From Trichobilharzia regenti (taxonomy: Eukaryota; Platyhelminthes; Trematoda; Strigeidida; Schistosomatidae): a stretch of 64,000 nucleotides of DNA. The notes under the pieces are model-generated. The model was not told where the DNA came from and did no database searches. It worked only from the letters and a program-made list of their open reading frames with translations. Of this stretch, positions 9,865 to 19,439 are shown piece after piece. The stretch spans positions 145,095,632 through 145,159,631 of the forward strand of contig OX235270.1 of the NCBI GenBank assembly GCA_944472135.2, in the 5' to 3' direction. A program made the position numbers and the translations under genes. Every line of letters begins with the position of its first letter. Within the stretch, counting starts at the first letter, position 1.

Positions 9865-12370
9865 GACATTTGTGTTGGAAATTCACGTTTTGTTCCCTTT
9901 GATAAGTGTCGTAGATCTCCTCATTGATTTTAAAGTAACATACATCTGTCTTGCTTTCGTGATCCTTGCTGTACTTAAAACAATATGGCTGAAAGACATG
10001 ACTTCGGTTGGACTTCTTCCATTGACGGTCAGTTATCTTCATTACTTCTGCCTTCTCTGTGTGCCACAGGTTCTGTCAACTTACTAGCTTCTGAGTGTAA
10101 ATCTTCGAGTTCATCAGACAACAAACATAAATCATCGGCGAAATCCAGATCTTACGAGGTATTTTTAAAAATTCAGAGTATGTCAGTCTTCCCGTTCATG
10201 ACAGTGTCCCGCATAGTCCAGTCCGTCACAGTTAAGAGGTTATCAGCTATTGTAGAAGTCTTCTGCTACCCTGGTCTTCACAACAAAGACTTGATTGCGC
10301 TTGCTTTTGCCAATCACCTAGCACATTGGTGTCATCACCACATAAGTATTGTGGTATTGAGTTCTGCAGTGTTGAAGCGGTTCCCAAATTCCTACACAGT
10401 CAACTCTGTGGATAGCCTTCATAAATCAATGAAGTTGAGGTAGGCAGTTGATTACGATTCTATGCTTTGTTTGATGCTGCTGCGTAATACTGCAATTTGA
10501 CAAGTAAATGATTTGCTCTTCCTGAATGCCAACCGTTCTGAACGTCTCTCCAGGATGATGTGGCCTAATGGTTTACTAGGAGTGGGAAGGAGCATGACAT
10601 CGCACTAATTATTGCACAGACCTAAATCAGCTTTCTTTGGTGATTTGACAGGATAACCTTTCTTCCAGTCGAAGTATACGCTTTCTCTCTTCCTTCACCT
10701 TTATCAGGAGTGACTTAAGCAAATCTGCCAAATTCTGTATGTCGGTTTTCAGTTCTTCTGGGTGAATCCCAGAAGATCCCACCTGTTTGTATTTCTTTCT
10801 CGGATGGCTTCCAGAAATATGTTGTCGGTGAGTGGGTGCTCAATAGTTTTTCTGTGTCAACTGGTGGTATTTCTTGACCATTTGTGGGTATCAGTAGATT
10901 CAGGAGTCCTTAGAATTGGTCGATTGCACTACTATGGCAGTTGGGTTTTTTTCATTATCTTTCACTAGTTACATCTGCTCTGAACACTCCACTGATAGTC
11001 ACTATTATTCGTTCCTTTAGTTTCTGGTGGAACATAGTGCGTCAGTGGCACATCCTTATTGTATTTTATTCTCTACTATCACCTTCACTGAAATGGTTCT
11101 CAATATTTCATGCAGTGTTGTAAGGTTTTCCTTACCTACGTCCTGTCATGCTTCAGTTACCAGTTCAATGTAAAAGCGTTTTAGTCTTTTCGAGCTGTCT
11201 TCACCCCTTCGTTCATTGAGCTGTAGATTTAACTCAACTTCTTTTTTCTTTGTTCATCTTTGTAGCGGTTCATCTTTTTCCACTCTCCTCTATGAGCTTA
11301 CGCATGTCCGTAGACAGTTATTCACTATCTTATACAACTTGCCTGCCTAACAGTCCTACTTACAGAGAGTTCTAATATTATTCTAGGTAGGTTTTATTAA
11401 TGATGTTACACATTGTCTGCAACTTACCCTGAGGACTATAGTAAAGGTATTCCTGTTAGTTTTGGCCCGAAGTATCTGAGCACTGGATATCGGTTGTGGC
11501 CTACCTTTAGCTTCTTTGAAGGTTTTCAACTGATTCTTGAAGATTTCTTGCACTGGATGGAGATCTTAACCTGCACTGTCTGCTTTCCTTAATTCTGAGT
11601 CCAGTATACTGCGTCTCTGCTTTCTTCAGCTTCGAATGACATCTAGGTGGCTTTTGGTGTATTAATTTGGTGAAATACATGTCGCCTAGAAAATATTTTG
11701 GTGTTTGTACACACTACCTTCAACAGCTACCAAACTATCAGAGGTCTGCAAAGATTTCTCTGTGATTATTCATTTCACCGAATGAGAAGGCCTCTGGATC
11801 CATGACGAGTTCTCTTTCTGTTTTGCCTACACTAAGTCTGTCATTCATATCACCTATTACAATTTTGATGTCACCATCTCGCTGGGGTCTCATTCATTAC
11901 TACTTGCATTTATCTGAAGAAATCTTCCCTCTTTTCATGATCTCCGTTGTTTGAAATCTTGCATAACTTTAACTTTCCTACTTTTTGAGTTGAATCTTGT
12001 TGTTATTATCCTGGTGGATATTGATTTCCACAGCATAAGAAGCTTCAAAAGCTACTGATCACATCACGATGGCCACACACTTGATGTGCATCTGGTTGCT
12101 TCTGGGTAATCAGAGTAGTTGATTTAATCTCCAGTTACCGATTTGGACAGTACACTTCCATTCCATCTACTCGAACAGATCTTTATCACATCTCTATCAT
12201 ATTTTCTCATTTCATTCTCATGTTGAGATGCCTTCATAGCTTCAAATACAGGGCGGAAATTCCATGTTCCCTTTATTACTTTTGCTTTCATTGAATGAAA
12301 ACATCGAGTCACTGTCTTCTCAACGGCTTTCACGCAACACCACCAGAGTCATCTGTCCAAACTAAGACGT
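9865..12370 (-). mobile_element. RTE-2, long degraded copy
   Basis: Reads on the - strand from endonuclease (about 12350 down to 11650) to RT (about 10700-10300) and the 3' region (to 9865). Recognised by collinearity with the copies at 31287-35450 and 36390-39060: the block near 10430-10510 (TGAAGTTGAGGTAGGCAG, CTATGCTTTGTTTGATG) matches 32490-32560. No frame over 100 codons survives on the sense strand; the 152-aa ORF at 9985-10443 is antisense to it. Confidence 0.75.
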
Positions 12371-12766
12371 CCAACTATTACACTACTGCTGAAATTCATT
12401 ACATGTTCATGTAGGACTTAATATTTCGACCACGCTGCCACTTGTAGGCATATACTTAACTAGCTGCTTATTGACTGTCAAACCTACACTTTTACGTAAG
12501 CCATTTGGGGAAACTATTAAACTGTATTTTTAATACATCACCTCATAAAAGGACAAAGTACTTAAAATTGTATTGATGTGAAATAAGTAACTTTAGGGAC
12601 AGAATGACGGATAATTAATACTCTATACAACAGCAACTGTGCAGCCTTCAGTCAATATTCTACTACATCAGAGTTAATCTGCCTAACTGAGAGTATTTCA
12701 GATACTCTAACCAACCATACATTACGTGTACCTCATTCTATACATACATGTATATGCTTTCCTATG
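12371..12766. other. AT-rich intron, nothing recognised
   Basis: No ORF, repeat or RNA motif that I can name in this 0.4-kb stretch. Confidence 0.4.
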
Positions 12767-12900
12767 GTTAGAGGCAATCTACCGGAAGCTTTAGACCCAG
12801 GTTTCGTGTTTGTTAGAACTCGTCAGCAAGGCGTATCTACATTCTTGAAGGAATTCATTTCGCTTCTAAGATTCGAAAGTATTTTCCCACAGAAATACTA
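12767..12900 (-). mobile_element. SINE-B partial copy
   Basis: Matches the outer part of the SINE-B copies at 17036 and 18060 (GGTTTCGTGTTTGTTAGAAC, TCAGCAAGGCGTATCT, TTGAAGGAATTC). It stops before the tRNA-like boxes. Confidence 0.65.
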
Positions 12901-12919
12901 ATGGACCTAAGTTGGCTCA

Positions 12920-12921
<2 letters not shown>

Positions 12922-12968
<47 letters not shown>

Positions 12969-12977
12969 TACATATAT
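12922..12977. repeat. (TA)n microsatellite
   Basis: About 20 TA units followed by CATATATACATATA. It abuts the 5' truncation point of the RTE-2 copy that starts at 12978. Confidence 0.9.
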
Positions 12978-14074
12978 CAGCACCAACAATTATACACCTC
13001 ATCCAACAGTTATATGACAATGCTGCCTGCCAAATAATCCACAATGGAAAACTCACGGGATCCTTCGAAGTGAAGACGGGAGTAAGACAAGCTGGCTGAT
13101 TACTGTCTCCAATGATTTTCGTAATTGCGGTGGACTGAATAATGTAAAAAACATCGGGCAACCAGGAGACAGGCATAAAATTGACCCACACAGAAGAAGA
13201 AACTGGAGGATCTGGACCTTGCTGACGGTATTTGTCTGAATCTCCACAAACTGGAAGATATGAAAGTGAAAAGCAACAAGTTGGCAGAAGAAGAATAAAA
13301 GATAGGATTTTTTAAGGTGAACAAAGAGAAAAGAAAGGTGATGAAGGTTTCTGGCCGTGAGGAACGGCAACAACAGTGGACAACAGTCAGCATAAATGGC
13401 AGAAATTTGAAAGAAGCAATCTCCTTCACCTACCTATCTACCTACCTACCTACCTGGGAAGCATTGTTCCAACTACAGGAGGAACTAACGAGGATATCAA
13501 AGCAAGGCAGGTTTTCATTCCTCTCAAGTCTGTGTGGAGGTCAACGGCACTGCTCAGCATGAAAAATAAGATCCGGATTTTCAGCTTCAGTGTGAAGTCA
13601 GTGCTACTTAACATACGGATTAGAGACTTGGCACCGCACCACGAAGGCCACTTCGAACAAGATACACACCTTCATCAACAGCTGTCGTCGACAGCTTAAT
13701 ACTACTCAAGATCAAATGGCCGGCCAGAAAAGATCAGAAGTAGTGTGAGTGATCTCTGTCAATGAACGAACCAACCCAGCAGGCAGCAACTGTGCAACAA
13801 ATATGCAGTAAGGAATAGAAGTGGATTGAATTGCCCATACTCTGAGAAAACAAACAATCAAGTGAGTGACATCACACGCTAGGCCGTCGCTCGGGTGGAA
13901 GTTGTTCGTCAGTGCAGAGGTAACATTGAGGAGGTCATGAGAAGAGGAGACGAAAGCATACGGGCAAACATGGAGCCATGTGAACAACGTTGGCGGAGAA
14001 CCGAACGCAATGACGGCGTGCGGCTGAAGCCCTATGTTCCATTAGGAACTAAAGGAAACAATATTAATAAATAT
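12978..14074 (+). mobile_element. RTE-2, 5'-truncated 3' half
   Basis: Begins inside RT: APTIIHLIQQLYDNAACQII and FEVKTGVRQ (the GVRQG box, near 13080), then a broken region with SFTYL near 13425 and the C-terminal block (KNKIRIFSFSVKSVLLNIRI near 13561-13620). It ends GAAGCCCTATGTTCCATTAG with a short ATTAATAAAT tail. A (CTAC)n tract lies at 13427-13454. Collinear with the copy at 53425, which keeps part of the sequence upstream. Confidence 0.85.
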
Positions 14075-14114
14075 CACTATGCCTATATAATTAATTCATT
14101 TACGACAATCGATA

Positions 14115-15465
14115 AAGATAAGTGATTTAGAAAAAGACACTCAGGAATCACACTGCGTGCATCAACACAACACAATCACACAACAGAGTGGGTGGGGCAG
14201 AGTCGAAATGCGAGAAAGTAATACAGGTAGGTGAAGTTAGAGGGAGAGATAGATTGATTACTTACTGAATTCCTGTTCATCGCGTAGTCTACTCATCCAA
14301 CAAATTTCATAGAAATGACTCAAAGCAAATGACAGGCACATGGACTCATGTGAAAAATGGGCTAAATCCATTTTATCTAACTCACACCACCCTCTTCATT
14401 CACAATTCTACCCTCGTATCTCATCAGGCAAAACCAGAAGCCTATATAGAAAACTATATGCTCGCACTAGGAAGTACAAAAACTCAACCACACCCTACTT
14501 AGCTCGTGTTCTGTGCTATAAAGAAAGCATTAGGCGTGATACCTATAACTTATTCAATAGTCAGTAGAACAACTGGATCTCATCTTTCCAACTCATATCA
14601 TTTATAGCTACAACGTTTTCTTTTTTTCTTTTCCTTTTCTCTCTCTCCCTCTCTTCTTTCTGTTATGTGTTGCTTTGTTTCTTTCTTCAGCTTACGCCAG
14701 TAAATATGCTAGAACCTACTTTTCTAACACCTTCAAACACTCTCTTCAATTTTGGCTTTGCTACCGACATGCTTATAAGCTGTTGTCATAATGAACTGAG
14801 ATTTCCTTAATCTATGTAGAATTTTATATTGTTGTTAATTTACAAACTGGATACAATATACGGTAGTAAAATTGCTGAGAATTTCATTCTGTATTCGCAA
14901 ATATTGTTTTGGAATAAAGCTTATTATTATTAAGAATATCAGAGATACTGAAGATATTATCATCACCAGTCAAATCAGAGGAGGATAATAAATAATCTTA
15001 AAATGTATTCGTTTCAATTCACATACATTATAACATTCTAACAAGTTATTTGTTTATTTATTTTACTATAAAACCATCTTATTTCCCTCCCAGTGAATGC
15101 ATTTTACTGATAACACTGATATTCTTTCCCAACGTACTTTATCTTATATTACTGATTTCCTCCAAATGTCTAATCATCAATTTTTACTCATGTATATAGG
15201 CGAAGTAAGAAGGTTGTGTGAGTATTGCGTTGACATGAATGATCATGAGTGGTAATTAGTTGTGCTCTAAACGTGGTCGCATCTGTGTAAATATTACTGT
15301 ATAACAAACACACTGTGTGTTTTTTTTTTATCAAAATAAACTCCTTTCCATAATTGAGTTGCACTGTACTAGAGTGGCGAAGTTTTATCCTTATATCAGT
15401 ATTTTCTGAAATTTATCTTCAGTATACACCCTCATTATTCATAATTGCTACACTGAAGGCACCAA
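14115..15465 (+). mobile_element. PLE-2 3' end, split by a CR1 insertion
   Basis: Penelope-like 3' region: GATTTAGAAAAAGACACTCA near 14122, the AATGACTC block near 14312, then (after CR1-1 at 14328-14936) GATAATAAATAATC near 14985, GTGGTCGCATCTGTGT near 15276 and the terminal ATCAAAATAAACTCC near 15333. Copies: 23865-24720 (-), 25800-26150 and 49040-49785. The coding part is mostly missing; the GIY-YIG segment is best seen in the 49-kb copy. Confidence 0.75.
14328..14936 (+). mobile_element. CR1-1 3' end inserted in PLE-2
   Basis: 5'-truncated CR1-clade LINE. A 75-codon frame at 14340-14567 matches the C-terminus of the ORF at 34609-35241 (DSCEKWAKSILSNSHHPL ... TYNLFNSQ). It is followed by a T/C-rich 3' UTR and the end GCTGAGAATTTCATTCTG ... 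GGAATAAAGCTT(ATT)n. Both flanks belong to PLE-2, so it arrived after that element. Confidence 0.85.
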
Positions 15466-15607
15466 AGACGATGGCTAAATTAACTCAGAAAGCTTATTAC
15501 ATGAGAACACTGAATGACAAAGGCACAAAAATGTCAGGAAATTTGAAAGTATATATTAAGAGAACTTAGATTAGATTATCAGCAGATGTATTGCACTGTG
15601 GTTCAGT

Positions 15608-15612
<5 letters not shown>

Positions 15613-15655
<43 letters not shown>
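15613..15655. repeat. (TA)n microsatellite
   Basis: About 21 TA units, 63 bases before the splice acceptor of the last carboxypeptidase exon. Confidence 0.9.
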
Positions 15656-15657
<2 letters not shown>

Positions 15658-15718
15658 GTTCAAAAGATTACTTTTATATTACTCAGTAGATAATGCTATT
15701 CCATTTTCTTTTTCACAG

Positions 15719-16077
15719 ATCCCAGTGGAGCGTATTATCGACTTCTCACACAAGGTAAATATGTGATTACTACTCTAGCCAGAGGATTTCTGCCTGCTGT
15801 TGCATGCGTTCAAATAACCCGTGTACCATCGATAAATCAACCATTTTTCGAGGCCAAAGAAATCAACTTTCTACTATTACCAAAATATACCGAAAGATTT
15901 CAAGGTGTAAACAATGCAGAAATTCCACCGATTTCATCGAAAAATTTTCGTCTCAGTGGACGTTTACACGATGTAGAATGCTTAAAAGACTACGGGGAAC
16001 AATTCAGTGTAAGTTGGGGAAAAAAGTTCATAAATACACCGGCAAAACTTTTTATTGGTAACAGAAGATCTGCTTAA
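15719..16077 (+). CDS. M14 carboxypeptidase, last exon
   Basis: Second half of the transthyretin-like domain and the C-terminal tail. Acceptor TTTTTCACAG at 15718; the first two bases complete a GAT codon with the last base of 6443. DPSGAYYRLLTQGKYVITTL matches the family's GxYxRLLxPGxYxVTA core, followed by ARGFLPAV and FEAKEINFLLL, the last beta strand. The remaining roughly 60 residues, to the stop at 16075-16077, are a tail I cannot assign; no transmembrane segment or GPI signal is obvious, which argues for a soluble or luminal product. A possible donor at 15904/15905 (CAAG/GTGTAA) could end the exon earlier; in that case the tail reading would be intron. Together the two exons give 164 residues. 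Confidence 0.85.
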
Positions 16078-16266
16078 CCTAAATCGGTTAGAAGAAACTA
16101 TAAAGTAACCTCTTAAATATAAAAATATTTTGATAATATGCATATGTGTCCCAAAAGTGTTTTCTGTTCAAACAGTTCAAAAGTGCCTGAGAAACTCATA
16201 TTTATAATCGATCAAATGAGGCGGTATACTTTCGATAGATACAAACAGATTCTATCATTATTCGAG
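16078..16266 (+). other. 3' flank of the carboxypeptidase exon
   Basis: Short AT-rich stretch. No canonical AATAAA directly after the stop; AAATATAAAAATATT near 16115 is the nearest A-rich candidate. Confidence 0.35.
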
Positions 16267-16312
16267 TATTGGTTTGTAGGGATTTGATTGATTGGTTACA
16301 GGATTTTTTATC

Positions 16313-16365
16313 GTGTGCTGAAGAGTTCCAAACTAGTCTGACGAAACAGGTGTCCAGTACTCCTT
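16313..16365 (+). ncRNA. Hammerhead-like motif, upstream of unit copy 2
   Basis: CTGAAGA (core U to A), a weak stem II, GACGAAACAG, a stem III with one mismatch (ACAG/GTGT), GTC at 16352-16354, then the stem I strand CAGTACTCC intact. Confidence 0.5.
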
Positions 16366-16737
16366 GCAGGTTTTACAATGGTTTTAAAAACAATATCAGC
16401 TCATGATAAAATCTTGTAACCAATCAACCATATCCCTACAATACAAACCAATACTTTAAAATCAATGAGATGCTCACCAGCGACTGGCACTATTCAGGTA
16501 GGTGGTTACCTGGATTCTAGTGGAATGTCGTGACCAGTAGGTTGCAGATGGTCGGGTGTGAGGACAAATACTCGCCGAAGACATTGGCTAGCGGTCTCAC
16601 TGTGTCATGAATTGTCAGAAGTTGGAATTCATGGGCTGGCTATTGGATTGGCGGGTCCCAGTTTGTGAATGGTCTACGAGCTAGCTAGTTCGCCTTGTAA
16701 CCAGAATGTCCTGGTGTCGAATCCTGGTGGTTGGTGA

Positions 16738-16792
16738 GTACCACTGAATGGTCGCGAACTAGTCTGACGAAACAGTTGTCTAGTACTTCCTG
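16738..16792 (+). ncRNA. Hammerhead-like motif, downstream of unit copy 2
   Basis: Stem I strand GAGTACCA, core CTGAATG (mutated), GACGAAACAG, TTGTC with triplet at 16778-16780, then TAGTACTTCC, which still pairs partly with GAGTACC. Confidence 0.5.
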
Positions 16793-16879
16793 AAGGTTTT
16801 CCAGTAGCTCTCCAACTGATATCGGCTCATGATGAAATCCCGTAACCAGATTTTATTATTATTATTGCTACCCTTCTGT

Positions 16880-17375
16880 TGTGTCAGTGGTGCAGCGTCA
16901 GAATGCTAGCCAACCGCGCATGTGATCTGAGTTTCGATTCCCCATTGGAGCCTTCCCAAGCCTCGCTTAACTAGCAGTAACCTCGGCAAAGAGAATGGCA
17001 ATTACACCTTGTTAAAACAACCACTTGATGGTATTAGATGGTTGGAGGCAATCGGCAGGAAGTCTTGGACCTAGGTTTCGTGCTAGTTGGCACTCATCAG
17101 CAAGGCGTATCTGCAACCTTGAAGGAACTCATGTCCCTTCTGAGATTCGAACCCGCGTCACCCAGTGCTGCAGTCAGAGACGTTATCACTGAGCTATTCG
17201 GGCTCGCGATTGACCTCCTGTAGGACTGTAGTGGATATTCGACACTAGTAACTAGTGTGATACGTCTAGTCCTCTGATTGGTGTAGACTGAATTCTACAA
17301 CCACTGCTATTGTAATTTCAAAATCCAAACTTGAAGCCCTTTGTTCCACTCGGAATGGAGTAAAATAAATAAATA
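16880..17375 (+). mobile_element. SINE-A-like copy split by SINE-B
   Basis: Left part has a tRNA-like head (GTCAGTGGTGCAGCGTCAG, box B AGTTTCGATTCCCC) and the SINE-A body relic CCTCGCTTAACTAGCAGTAA. Right part at 17325-17375 is a SINE-A tail (CTTGAAGCCCTTTGTTCCAC then AAATAAATAAATA). SINE-B in reverse orientation fills the middle. Old and diverged. Confidence 0.55.
17036..17240 (-). mobile_element. SINE-B (tRNA-derived)
   Basis: On the - strand: box A TAGCTCAGTGATAACG (17182-17197) and box B GGTTCGAATCTCAG (17140-17153), then a body with CATGAGTTCCTTCAAGG and GCCTTGCTGATGAGTGCC. Box spacing of about 35 bases fits a tRNA-derived pol III promoter. Copies at 18060-18245 and 12767-12900. Confidence 0.75.
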
Positions 17376-17544
17376 ATACTGTTCTGTTGGCTCCGTTACA
17401 CACTGCCTGTATTATTTTATCATGACACCAGCCACTTAAATATTTCCATATTGTCAGAAATAAAAAAGAAAAATGATTGGTACTCTCGTCTGTTAGGTTT
17501 TCTTAACGAAATTTTGTGAAAAAGAAGAATTCGTGTACTGTCAC

Positions 17545-17705
17545 TCAATATTTATTGGTTACTGAATCCCGTTCCAGTAGCTGAATAGCCAAAGAGCTCG
17601 CCTCATAACCATGTGTTCGATACCCAGTGTGTTCACGGGCGCGGTGGACTGTTAGAAAGTCTCAAAACTAAGAGGAAACAGCTGTCCAGTACTTCCAATT
17701 TAGAA
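17545..17705 (+). mobile_element. SINE-C, degraded, with hammerhead remnant
   Basis: tRNA-like part GAGCTCGCCTCATAACCATG and GTTCGATACCCAG (about 17595-17625), then a decayed hammerhead: CTGTTAGA for the core, GGAAACAGCTGTCCAGTACT at 17673-17692 (GAAAC box, stem III, GTC triplet and stem I strand intact). Confidence 0.6.
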
Positions 17706-18059
17706 TAAGCGTGTCACTCTAAATTAATTAATATAAAAAGACTTAGTGATCCTTTTCCCTAACTCTATTGGCTTTTAGTGGGATGACTATCTTTCCATAC
17801 TGCCTACTACTCCGTGCACAGTAACAGCGAAAATTCTTCTCAGATTATCTATTTTCATGGGATTCATCATTTTAAATTTAGCAGAATATCTGCATATTGA
17901 TTAGCCTACTGACCTAGACCGGTTGCTTTGATTGGACATAAGTTATTAACTAGTATAATGTATCTCTTCCTATCTTTGATCCGGACTGAATTCTACCAGT
18001 CAAGTTTGCGATATGGCCTCCATGCTAGGTGGCTCGCCATCACGGTGCACTTTGAATTA

Positions 18060-18245
18060 TTGACATCAGATGTTTGGAGGCGGTCGCAAGGAAGCCCAGC
18101 CTGATGTAGGCTTCGTGCTTGTTGGCAATCGTCAGTCAGCAAGGTGTACCTAAAACCTTGAAGGAACACATGTCCCTCCTCCTGAGATTTGAAGCGGTGA
18201 CACCCGGTGCTGCAGTCAGAGACGTCACCACTGAGCTATTTGTCT
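18060..18245 (-). mobile_element. SINE-B, second copy
   Basis: Same order as 17036-17240, with box A AATAGCTCAGTGGTGACG near 18226-18243 and a decayed box B (CGCTTCAAATC). The flank at about 17920-18010 also resembles the outer part of the 17-kb copy. Confidence 0.65.
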
Positions 18246-18720
18246 CATTATTTCTACCTGGTGATTGTTGAACAATTTGAATATGTGAGATAAAATTAAT
18301 TTGCTTAAACTTTTCACAACGAATCTCATCTAAATCTTGGTAGCAGCACCTCAAAACACCGACATAACGGAAACAAAAACAGTAAATAAGAATGAAAAGT
18401 GCTCGGATTTGCCATTGGATAAGTGCCATCAGTCTTCATATGACTGATGTCACACTGTAACAACAGATCCTTGACAGTAAATTGGAAAGGAGGCGTCATA
18501 TGCACTAATCAATCAGCTTAGTGCAACATTCATAAAGTTTGCTGGAACTTAGATATGATTACTGTCTCGAATGAATAAACTGTATGAGCCCACTGACGGG
18601 AATCATAGTTACCAATTTTATTTGATTAAGGTAGTGTTTCAGGCTTTTTGCTGAAGAATATTTGCACTTTAGATCACAGAAATTACTAAAAAGATGGTTG
18701 AAGCGAAGAAAACTTTTGTC

Positions 18721-19433
18721 TCGATAAAGGAAGGAAGACGAAATTTGCAGTATGAAATGATATCATTCTATTTCACAGATTCTCTTCAGCTGCACACCCC
18801 TCCCTACGTGAAATTACAATGGTTATATAAATGATAATGACAAACTTTAATGTTTGAGTGGTAGTAGAGAAGAGATACTATAAAACTGACGCATCCAAAA
18901 TGTAAGCATTACAGTTTTTACTTTAAATTTTCATCATCAATTTATACGCTTTTAAAGTTGAAAAGAGGGGGGATTGATTGACAGAACAGTAAGAGTGTGA
19001 TTAACCTCTCACACCCTCGGCAACTGAATTTTGATTTTGGTTACATTAATTAGTCATCTAATTCAGTGATCTCAACTCAGTGAACAAATCTTAATCTCAT
19101 AAACTGTAACTGCTTTTGTTTTTGGAGTTGCTATGTGAACCTACAAGCTAACACTGTTCTGTTAATCAATTTTTTCTGTTTTACCCCTCCCTCCTCTTTT
19201 CAACCTTAAAAGCGTATAAATTCATGATAGAAACTTAAACTGAAAATTGTAAAGCTTTCATTTTGGATGGGTCAACTGTATACTATTTCTTCTCTACTAC
19301 CACTCAAACATTAAAAAGTTTTATTATCATTTATATAACCGTTTTAATTTGAGGTAGTCTGCAGCTGATGAGAACCTGTGAAATAGAATGATATCATTTC
19401 ATACTGCAAATTTCGTCTTCCTTTCTTTATCGA
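18721..19433. repeat. Foldback element: 275-bp arms, about 156-bp loop
   Basis: Left arm 18721-18995 and right arm 19152-19433 are reverse complements with scattered differences. Matching blocks include CGAAATTTGCAGTATGAAAT with its complement near 19410, TATACGCTTTTAAAGTTGAA with its complement near 19207, and GGTAGTAGAGAAGA near 18860 with its complement near 19292. No ORF or transposase. Could be a MITE or an inverted duplication. Confidence 0.8.
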
Positions 19434-19439
19434 AGTTTA

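Larger units (their letters stand above)
6444..15718 (+). other. 9.3-kb intron of the carboxypeptidase gene
   Basis: Bounded by GTGAGC at 6444 and TTTTTCACAG ending at 15718. The reading phase agrees (phase 1 on both sides). It is filled with PLE, RTE-2, CR1, SINE and hammerhead-bearing elements listed separately. Confidence 0.8.
16267..16860 (+). mobile_element. Hammerhead-unit-hammerhead element (retrozyme-like), copy 2
   Basis: Same layout as 9190-9720. Predicted cleavage after GTC at 16354 and at 16780 bounds a unit of 426 bases. The interior (about 16402-16735) is nearly identical to 9286-9640, with only a few differences seen by eye, while the flanking hammerheads differ more. It contains tRNA-like sequence near 16670-16730. 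Confidence 0.7.

Noticed and set aside
9985..10443. 152-aa ORF on + starting MAERHDFGWTSS
   Set aside because: Antisense to a degraded RTE-2; the same DNA aligns in order with RTE-2 copies at 31-34 and 47-48 kb, and no domain is visible.
12907..13191. ORF ending in a YI repeat
   Set aside because: Produced by the (TA)n microsatellite.
17140..17200. Candidate tRNA gene on the - strand
   Set aside because: Same reason: repeated SINE-B head without a complete cloverleaf.
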